Source of the DNA: Rosa chinensis
Lineage: Eukaryota; Streptophyta; Magnoliopsida; Rosales; Rosaceae
Length of the DNA: 64,000 nucleotides
Reading direction: 5' to 3'
Assembly: GCF_002994745.2 (NCBI RefSeq)
Contig: NC_037091.1
Coordinates: 14,818,501 to 14,882,500, forward strand
Part shown: positions 56,664 through 64,000 of the stretch, piece after piece
Layout of the letters: each line of letters begins with the position of its first letter
Numbering within the stretch: position 1 is the stretch's first letter
Made by a program: the position numbers and the translations under genes
The notes under the pieces: model-generated
What the model was told of the DNA's origin: nothing
Database searches by the model: none
What the model saw: the letters and a program-made list of their open reading frames with translations, nothing else

Positions 56664-57942
56664 ATGGCTTCCTCCAAGACGGTGTTATCGGTAATTGCAG
56701 CAACTGTGTTACTCACCTCTCTTCTCTGGAAACTCACATCTTCATCCTCATCTTCCTCCGCCGAGTCCATCGATTTCATCAAGAAGACCATCTCCTCCAA
56801 CAAGATCGCCATCTTCTCCAAGTCCTATTGCCCGTACTCTCTTCCACTCACCCTTCTGATTTTCGATTGAATCTGAACACAATGGGGTTGCTGTCTCTTT
56901 TGACCTAATTCGGATTCAATTTTTTGTGATTTGTGGGTGATTTGCAGATACTGTAGAAGGGCAAAGGCTGTTTTCAAAGAGTTGAAACAAGTGCCCTATG
57001 TGGTTGAGCTTGATGAGAGAGGTATACATGTTAAACTTAGACCTTACTGATTTTGGTATATTGTGCATGGATTGATTGAAAGTATGGATCTTGTTGCTAA
57101 AATATGAGATTAGTGGGATTAAAAGTACTGGGTTTAGACCAATTTGGAGAAATGAGCAAATGGGACTTCAGGGTAGAGGTAGTGAACTTACTCCTTGAGT
57201 TCCATGAATGTGTACGAAATATTTGTTCTTTAAATACATACCCAATGGTACAAAGTCCCCCTTGATATCTTAGGATTTGCTTTAAGAATTCTAGGTTAGG
57301 AATGTAATATAGTAGCTTTGCATTTGCGTTCAGGTGGATAATTGGCAGCTACAAATGCTTCCTGTAGTCGTAGAACAACCCTTTCGACACTTTAACTTGA
57401 AGTAACTGTGCTAATGAGTTCTATGAATATGCATTGTTCAATCTTATATTTCAATACTACTGCTATGCTAGCTCCCAGATTTTGTTCATAGGATTGCATT
57501 TTGGGAAATGTAACATTGTAGCTTGAAAGCATGCTCAGGAGAAAAATTTTGGCTACTGAAAATTGTTTCTGTTAAAATTAAGAGTGCATATGCCTGTGTA
57601 GCTGTACATGTACTACTTCTACAAAGTATTGATTGGAGTTGGCATTGTGTCTTTCAGCTGATGGTCCAAACATCCAAGATGCTCTAAGTGAGCTTATTGG
57701 GAGGCGTACTGTTCCACAGGTGTTTGTAAATGGAAAGTACATTGGGGGATCTGATGGTAAGTTGGTAACTGCTTTCCCCTTTCAATATTTGTGCTTCCTA
57801 TATTTGTTTCTGGGGAATTTGATTAGGCGGAATAATTTTTAATAAATCCTGTGCTGTTTTTGTAGATACTGTTGCAGCATATGAAAGTGGAGAACTGGCT
57901 AAGCTTCTAGGCCTTGAGGTCAGGCATAAGGATGATCTGTAA
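56664..57942 (+). CDS. CPYC-type glutaredoxin, probably secretory-pathway (GRXC3/C4-like)
   Basis: Exons: 56664-56833, 56948-57021, 57658-57756, 57866-57942; 420 nt in total, 139 aa plus stop, with GT-AG introns and matching phases. It reduces disulfides or glutathionylated proteins using glutathione. The protein has an N-terminal hydrophobic signal or anchor ([16 protein letters not shown], residues 7-22), then a Ser run and the thioredoxin fold. The active site CPYC is at residues 56-59 and is split by intron 1 between C and Y. The cis-proline motif is TVP (99-101) and the glutathione-binding motif GGSDD (111-115). All family residues are in place and the length fits, so it should be active. 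The start is chosen because it gives the hydrophobic N-terminus typical of GRXC3/C4; an upstream G-box pair supports a promoter here. Confidence 0.95.
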
Positions 57943-59998
57943 ACTGAATCACCAATAACCAGAAACTCGCAACTTATTTCTTAGCAAATTTGAATGCATT
58001 GTTGTAAAATAACTCCTTCTCTATTGATTGGGGTATGGTAAATTACAGAGGATGCTTCATTCTTCATTTTTAAGATTACTTCATGTACTATTGGGGATAT
58101 TATTTGTGCTAGTTTACAAGTATTTGCATCTTTTGAATTTTTAAAGTAATACCGCAAGTAAAACAAAAGAGGGGAGGGATCCTCGGTCAATATATGGACA
58201 TTGTTATGTTGCGGCGTAACATTTTATGTTTCTTGTTTTTTAAAGGAAAGGATCCTCTGGGATAAAAGAAGAGCATGGTGCCAGTACCCTAATGCTATTG
58301 GCACCTTCTTCAACAGTCGACCCCCCAGCTTATGTTACGCTAGTTTTTTGATGACATAGCTGGCTGCTCTAGGCCAAGGATCGTCGGTAGTTTTTGTTCT
58401 ATTCTGGAGACCGCATCAACCGCAGTCACTTTGGTACTAACGGAGTGAAGTAATCCGAGTGAACAAAATAACTGATGATAGAGCCCATCATGATTTCCCT
58501 TGCATTCTCATGAAAGCTATTTCCATATACAACAAAAGTTCAAACGTATTTCAGATATTTGGCTCGTAAATCTTGTGAATAGCTCGTCTATCAACCAGCG
58601 AGTGACGTGGTAGATATCTCCTCGAGGAGGACAAAACTTATACAAAAACAAAATTATAGAAGCATTCCTTGTAATATGTAAATTCAAAGGCCGTTATACT
58701 ATTTTGAATGTACTAAATAGAATTCAGAGATGATAATAAGCATAGAAATTGTATTAATTTGATTAGTGTATTCATGATATAAGAAAATTTTATATAAGAT
58801 TAAAGGTGACTGCTGTATTGATAAAGTAATTAAATCAATTTTTTTTTTCTTACTATTCAGATTAGCTAGATCGATCACAACTTTATCACTTATGTTAGAT
58901 ATTTGATGATTAAGCTTATTTAAGGTTTTTATTTTTTGGGGAAGTAGAGGATCAGGGTCTCGCGTTAGGCTACCTACGCCCTCGGTATCAAACATTGCAG
59001 TGACTTTAAGACCGGTTACGATGACGATGCTCCCTGCTCACCATTTTGTCTTGGGACCTGAATCTAACATATCAATTTTCCACTTCTCTTTTGGTTGTTG
59101 GCTTCGGATAGATATATGCTGATTAATGTAGTATCAAGCAAGTGAAATTTCTCTTGGAGAATTTATGCACCTTTCGTTTATGGCATCTCAAAATTATCTA
59201 TTAGTTGAGCCTAGTATTAAATTACTCTTCATATTTATTAAACTATTTAGAGTAATTCACGTGTATCAAATTTTCTTTTTCTCAGTTATCGTTTGCAACT
59301 GGAGTCTGTGCTGCAGAATTTAATTTCTGGAACTGTAAGTTCTTTTCATTGTAGCTAGAGCTGGTTTGTTTATGAATTTGAGATGTTTTATCTGTTCAAA
59401 CTGTAACTTTGATATACTTAGCCATAAGCTATTCGAATCAATATTTTGTAAGTTTGGGTAGATATATAACTTTGTCCTGTGAGAGTGAGACAATTAATCT
59501 ATTGATTAAAAATAATCTTCATGCTTTCTACGGGGGGTGTATTATATTTGGATTTGTCGTACTTTTCAAGTCTGTTACATTATCCTTGAGAACTTCTGTA
59601 TTGGAATTTTTGGCATACGCAAATTATAACCAGCGGCTACAAGCACTTACGTTGGTTATTTGTTGTCAAGCAATTTAAAATCTTAGGACTATAACAAAAA
59701 TGAGGATCTTTCTGCTGTTCATCTTGGTCTCTTCAAAATGATCGACAGACTTATCACTTTCTTTAGCTTGAAGCACAAATGCTGTTAATTTAGTAAGATC
59801 ATATTCATATGCCCTGAAGTATGAATGAATCAATTAAAGGAACTCCTGTGTAAAGAAGATATCACAGAAGCCAATTCTTGGCCATGTTTGCCTTGCATTT
59901 AGAGAAAAAAGATTAGATCGATATCAAATGTTGCTACTTTTTCTGCAGTTCAGCCTTTTGATTTCTGATGGAGCAAAATTAATGTCTGTCGTCCACAG
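57943..59998. other. Intergenic DNA without a recognised gene
   Basis: AT-rich. A GTTGCGGCGTAACAT / ATGTTACGC pair near 58210 and 58337 hints at a small inverted-repeat element, but its ends were not fixed. The ORFs at 58699 (minus) and 59409 (plus) matched nothing known. Confidence 0.35.
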
Positions 59999-60204
59999 AT
60001 GTTAGGCCACATTTGAGCCTCCTTTATGGGTACCTGACAGAAGAAGAGAGGAAGAAAGCTGAAGAAAAAGTTTGTATTCTGGATGAGAGCATCAGCAGCT
60101 TGAGCTTCTCTGTAACTCGACTTGCACTGTACAAAATTGACTACAAAGATATAAGTCTCAAATCATCGCAGAAGATTGCTGAATACCCCCTCCAATTTGA
60201 GTAG
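59999..60204 (+). pseudogene. Cyclic phosphodiesterase-like gene, last-exon fragment
   Basis: After a good acceptor (CCACAG|ATG) the plus strand encodes PHLSLLYGYLTEEERKKAEE, then ISSLSFSVTRLALYKIDYKD and a stop at 60202..60204. This is the C-terminal part of plant 2',3'-cyclic phosphodiesterases (2H phosphoesterase fold), including the second HxS-type motif (HLSLL). The first half, with the other histidine motif, was not found in the 2 kb upstream. It is either a fragment or a gene whose first exon is too diverged to see. Confidence 0.6.
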
Positions 60205-61167
60205 TTATAGCTCTTAAATCTTAATTCATGCTTATTATTGTAATCTAAGATTCTGTCACAGCACTGTCTAGCATGATCAATATAAATGGCACTCTTCTAG
60301 TCTTCTTCAATTAGAATGAATATGACCTTAACACCTTTTGAGTCCATGCCAATTAATGATTATGTGTAATCAGATTTTGGATTCTTATCACACCAATTGA
60401 TTATTTCCCCGAGGATCATTAGTCCAATAAAAATCGTCTAGTCTTACTAATGCACTAGAATTTTCCCTAATGCTGAAGAGGAGTTCTGAGCAGGTTTGTA
60501 GGGAGGAGGGGGTTGATCAGGTTTTCGTCGATGTTTGGTGTTGAAGTCCCTATATATTTCCGACCACCCAAGAATGGGGAGATTGAGTCGGTAACTGGGT
60601 AATGTCGAATTTCTCATCAAGTCTACAACAAAGTTGATGTATATTACTAGTTCAGATACGCAATTAATCAACTTGTTTCTGATGGGTTTACTAGTGCTCT
60701 ACTTTCTAATTGATGAGGTATGCTTGGCTTTTATCCATTTAATTGATCCATAAGTTGGAAATACTATGAATTGCAATTTCTTTCAGTAGCAATGGCTTTC
60801 CCACATGAAAGATCTTTTTTGTTTTGTAGTATATTTTTCAAATGAAGAATTGAGTTCTGCCCGTCCTCACATATTGAGATTGAAATGCTAGTTAAATATA
60901 ATGATGCGCCTGAGTTTCTGTACTATCGTCTCTGCAAGTTGTAGTATAGCGAATTACTTGCTTTAGTAGTTAATTATATGTCTAGACTTGTGGCTATGGT
61001 AGCAGGCAACCCCAACCCCTCTGTTTCAGGACAAAATCAATATAGTGTAATTCTTATCAGCATCAAAATGACACTAATTGATTAACAATGCTCGTATGGA
61101 GAACTTCCTTCCCTAGATCTGCCCCCAATATTACAATATATGCTTGTCGTATGGAGAACTTCCTTCT
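60205..61167. other. Intergenic DNA with a short direct repeat
   Basis: No gene. CGTATGGAGAACTTCCTTC occurs twice, about 53 bp apart (near 61093 and 61148), directly next to the LTR of the right copia element. Confidence 0.4.
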
Positions 61168-61412
61168 TGTTGTAAAACTATAGTAAACGAATTTGAGAGA
61201 GAGAGAGAGTATAGACGTAGAGAATAGAATGTGTGTCTTATTCATCTCACCATGAGGAGCCTTATATAGGACTACATGGTGTACACAAAAGGGTAATGCT
61301 TAATTACAATCCAATCACTCCTACAATTACAACCTATCAATCACCAATCTATAGGGATAGGCACCTATTACTCATCATCTATTTACATGATTATCCACAA
61401 ATATTTACAACA
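61168..61412 (-). repeat. 3' LTR of the right copia element (245 bp)
   Basis: On the minus strand it starts TGTTGTAAATATTTGTGG and ends ACTATAGTTTTACAACA. A polypurine tract precedes it. A TATATAAGG promoter-like motif lies near 61262 on the minus strand, and there is a CT microsatellite in U5. Confidence 0.8.
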
Positions 61413-61465
61413 CTCCCCCTTTGATATTCCATGTCAATAGTGTTGCATAGGCTGAGCGCTTCTAA

Positions 61466-61872
61466 GTTGCCTCGTCAAAAACCTTGCCAAGTAATAAAAA
61501 CCCTGTGGGAAAAAAAACAATCTTGGTCGAAGGAGAAAAAGAGCACAACGCGCTTGAGTGTGGAGTAGCAGTATCACAGTTTTAGAGATAGGTGAAGTCT
61601 TCTTATCAGCACCATAAGTAGGTAACATGTCTACGAGAGGGATGCATTAGAGTTGCTACACCAAAACCTTGCCCGGTAAACCCAGTGGGAGAAACCCGTG
61701 GTCGAAGGGAAAAGATGAGCAAATGCATGTATATGTCGAATCAAAGCATCTTCAGGATGTAGTATAAGTGGGGTGACCATGCTAAAGATGTGCCTCGTTA
61801 AAACCTTGCCAGGTAACAAAACCCAGTGGGACAAAATAACCCTGGACGAAGGACAAAAAGAGTACATGATGG
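61466..61872 (-). repeat. Three copies of the copia 3' non-coding module
   Basis: Units at about 61466..61549, 61651..61727 and 61790..61872 (plus-strand view: CCTCGTYAAAACCTTGCC..., CCCAGTGGGA..., GTCGAAGG...AAAAGAG). They are separated by unrelated spacers of about 65-100 bp. The same module occurs once at 25319..25400. Confidence 0.8.
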
Positions 61873-61879
61873 TCAAGTG

Positions 61880-64000
61880 GGTATGCTTCAAGATACTCCC
61901 CCTGATTTCGACTCCCCCTGAAAATTACATGTTAGGTAATTCAGATAGTTTACATAGACCAATACCTTGAACATGCTTCTGGAATGCAGACTTTGGTAGT
62001 GACTTGGTAAAGAGGTCTGCACGATTGTCTTCGAATCAAATATGCTTGACTTCAATCTTCTGATGCTCCTGTTGTTGCTAATTGAAGGAGAACTTCGATA
62101 CAATATGTTTGGTGTTGTCTCCTTTGATGAAACTCATCTTTATCTGCTCTATCTAAGCAGCATTATCCTCGTAGATAATGGTTGGTTCATCAGTGGTGGA
62201 ATGCAGTCCACATGTGCTTCGAACATGTTTTGTAATGACTTTTAGCCATGTACATTCACATACTGCTTCGTGAAGAGCTAGTATCTCAGCATGATTCGAA
62301 GAGGTAGCAACAAGTGTCTATTTCGTAGACCTCCAAGAAATTGCAGTATTCCCAATGGTAAAGACATAACCAATTTGGGAACGTGCCTTGTGCGGGTCTG
62401 ATAGATAGTCTATATCAGCATATCCAACAAGGCAAGCATCATTCTGAGGATCAAGGTCCATTCCTTGATGCGTAGGGATAGAATAAGTCCATATCTGTCG
62501 TACCTCTAAGGTAGCGAAAAATGTCTTTTATGCCATTCCAGTGGCGGCGTGTTGGCGCAGAGCTATATCTAGCTAACAAGTTCACATAAAATGAGATGTC
62601 CTATCTAGGGCATTAAGTCAAGTACAATAATGCGCCTATTGCACTTAGATATGGGACTTCTGGCACCAATATCTCTTCGTTATCATCTGTAGGACGATAC
62701 AGTTCTCTCTAGACTTCAGACGACCATGGGTGTGCTTGCTTTTATCCTTATTAAAGCATCTTAACATCTTCTAGATGTAATTTGGTTGATGGACCAAAAC
62801 TTCATCTGCACTGTGCTCGGGCTCCAGGTCGAGACAATAATTTGTTCTTCCAAGGCCTTTCATCTCAAATTTCAACTTCAGGTGCTTTGCGGTTTCCTTG
62901 ATCTCTTCAGGAGTATCGATCAAATTCATGTCATTGGCATAGATCGCCACAATTCCAAACTAGGAACTTGTTTCCTTAATAAACACGCATGGGCATAGTT
63001 TATTATTCACATATCCCATCCCGATCAAATATTCACTTAGACAGTTATACCACCTCCATCTAGATTGTTTCAATCCATAAAGTGAACGCCTCAAAACTAA
63101 TGGAGAGCGTGTTCCGTGGTCTAGAACTATTTGCATCGGGTATATTAAGTCCTTCATGAACTTTTATATATATCTCTTTATCTTGATCCCCATAGAGATA
63201 AGCTGTGACCACATTCATAAGCTGCATATTCAGTTTTTCGGAAACTACCAAACTGATAAGGTAGCGGAACGTTATGACGTCCATTACGGGAGAATACGCC
63301 TCCTCGTAATCAATCACAGGGCGTTGAGAAAATCTTTGCGCCACTAGATGAGCCTTCTGTATCACAATCTCGTTTTTCTCATTACGCTTCCTTACAAATA
63401 CCCATTTAAATTCTACGGGTTTAACATGGGGAGGTGTCGGAACAATAGGTCCAAACACCTTTCTCTTTGTCAAGGAATCTAATTTGACCTGGATTGCTTA
63501 TTTCCTTTTTGGCCAGTCGTCTCTTCGTTAATATTGATCAACAAAGCAGGGTTCAAGGTCATCGCTTATTATAATTTCGGTGGCCACCGCAAATGCTAAT
63601 ATATCATCGATGATAATCTCAATCTGATTCCAAATCTCACTAAATTTACCGAGATTTCTAATGTTGGAGTGTCCCCCAACATCGTCTCTTCTAGGACAGA
63701 CCCATAATCCGGATTTATCTTATGAGATGAATCGGTTTGAGATTGCGATGTCAAGAGGATTCGTTTGTGCCACGTTTACCCTCTTCTGGGGATAAGAATC
63801 CTTCGAACCTAATGGTCTACCTCACTTCTGGGCAGGGACATTTGATTGGTTAGTCGCCATGGTCGTACCTCATCCATCTGGGACGACACATCCTACAAGA
63901 ACGTCTATCCTTGCAGGCACATTTGCAGCAGGTATATATGATCTCGTCACTTTTGCTAGATCAGAGAAAGTGTCTCTATAGATCTAGAATTGTCCGCACT
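61880..64000 (-). pseudogene. pol: copia pol: reverse transcriptase and RNase H, decayed
   Basis: RT lead-in and core at 63473-63060 (TKRKVFGPIVPTPPHVKPVE, EAYSPVMDVITFRYLISLVV, VTAYLYGDQDKEIYIKV), then RRSLYGLKQSRWRWYNCLSE (63157-62960), and RNase H near 62440-62300 (YLSDPHKARSQIGYVFTIGN, ISWRST). Frameshifts separate the blocks, so it is inactive. Beyond 63480 the frame is the variable pre-RT linker. Confidence 0.8.

Larger units (their letters stand above)
61168..64000 (-). mobile_element. Third Ty1/copia element, minus strand, cut by the right window edge
   Basis: From the left: 3' LTR (61168..61412), polypurine tract (AAAGGGGGAG on the minus strand), a 3' module in three copies, then decayed RNase H and reverse transcriptase reading leftwards. 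Its LTR differs from that of 16533..25621, so it is another copia family with a related pol. The rest lies outside the window, so the target duplication could not be checked (left flank CTTCT). Confidence 0.85.

Noticed and set aside
58190..58345. Possible small inverted-repeat element
   Set aside because: Only a 9-10 bp inverted match was seen and no target duplication; too weak to call.

Overview
The window looks like nuclear DNA of a eudicot plant. It has AT-rich intergenic DNA, small exons with GT-AG introns, Ty1/copia and Ty3/gypsy retrotransposons, hAT- and MULE-type MITEs, and plant-type proteins (an SCPL serine carboxypeptidase-like protein, a CPYC glutaredoxin). The transposon mix suggests Rosaceae, but that is an inference and not proven here. 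There are no rRNA genes, CRISPR arrays or prokaryotic operons.

Only two protein genes look complete. One is a 14-exon SCPL gene on the minus strand (5713..11297, 470 aa predicted, all splice phases consistent, full Ser/Asp/His signature). The other is a 4-exon glutaredoxin on the plus strand (56664..57942, 139 aa, CPYC active site). The other host-gene traces are fragments or pseudogenes: an SCPL relic facing the intact gene (12165..15144), an NmrA/SDR-like piece (28086..28745), an IQM-type calmodulin-binding pseudogene (29240..30611), the first exon of a DNA polymerase epsilon catalytic subunit (33711..33809) beside ACS10/12-type aminotransferase pieces (33980..36011), and the last exon of a cyclic phosphodiesterase-like gene (59999..60204).

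Layout: 1..~4931 minus-strand copia element (cut by the window edge) whose gag is split by a hAT MITE; 5011..5418 MULE-type MITE; 5713..11297 SCPL gene with a LINE and two MITEs in its introns; 12165..15144 SCPL relic with a 2.3-kb hAT element full of tandem repeats; 16533..25621 complete but decayed copia element (two 178-bp LTRs, 5-bp duplication) containing a 2.5-kb gypsy solo LTR; 25627..36050 pseudogene cluster; ~36050..54003 Ty3/gypsy pile-up with a Tat-like pol on minus, a plus-strand antisense ORF in its 3' region, a MITE, a nearly intact chromovirus-like element, and a Tat-like gag split by a hAT MITE; 54319..55284 hAT MITE; 55451..56380 LINE-derived retroposon; 56664..57942 glutaredoxin; 61168..64000 third copia element running off the right edge.

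The history is nested insertion. Target-site duplications were read directly for eight insertions (GTAAG, GTTTT, 8-bp hAT duplications, 16-17-bp LINE duplications), which gives a partial order of events. No unambiguous new biological system was found. The points most worth following are the antisense ORF with its own TATA and polyadenylation signals inside the Tat-like element, the gag segment copied onto the integrase C-terminus of the chromovirus, and the cluster of unrelated intron-bearing gene fragments.
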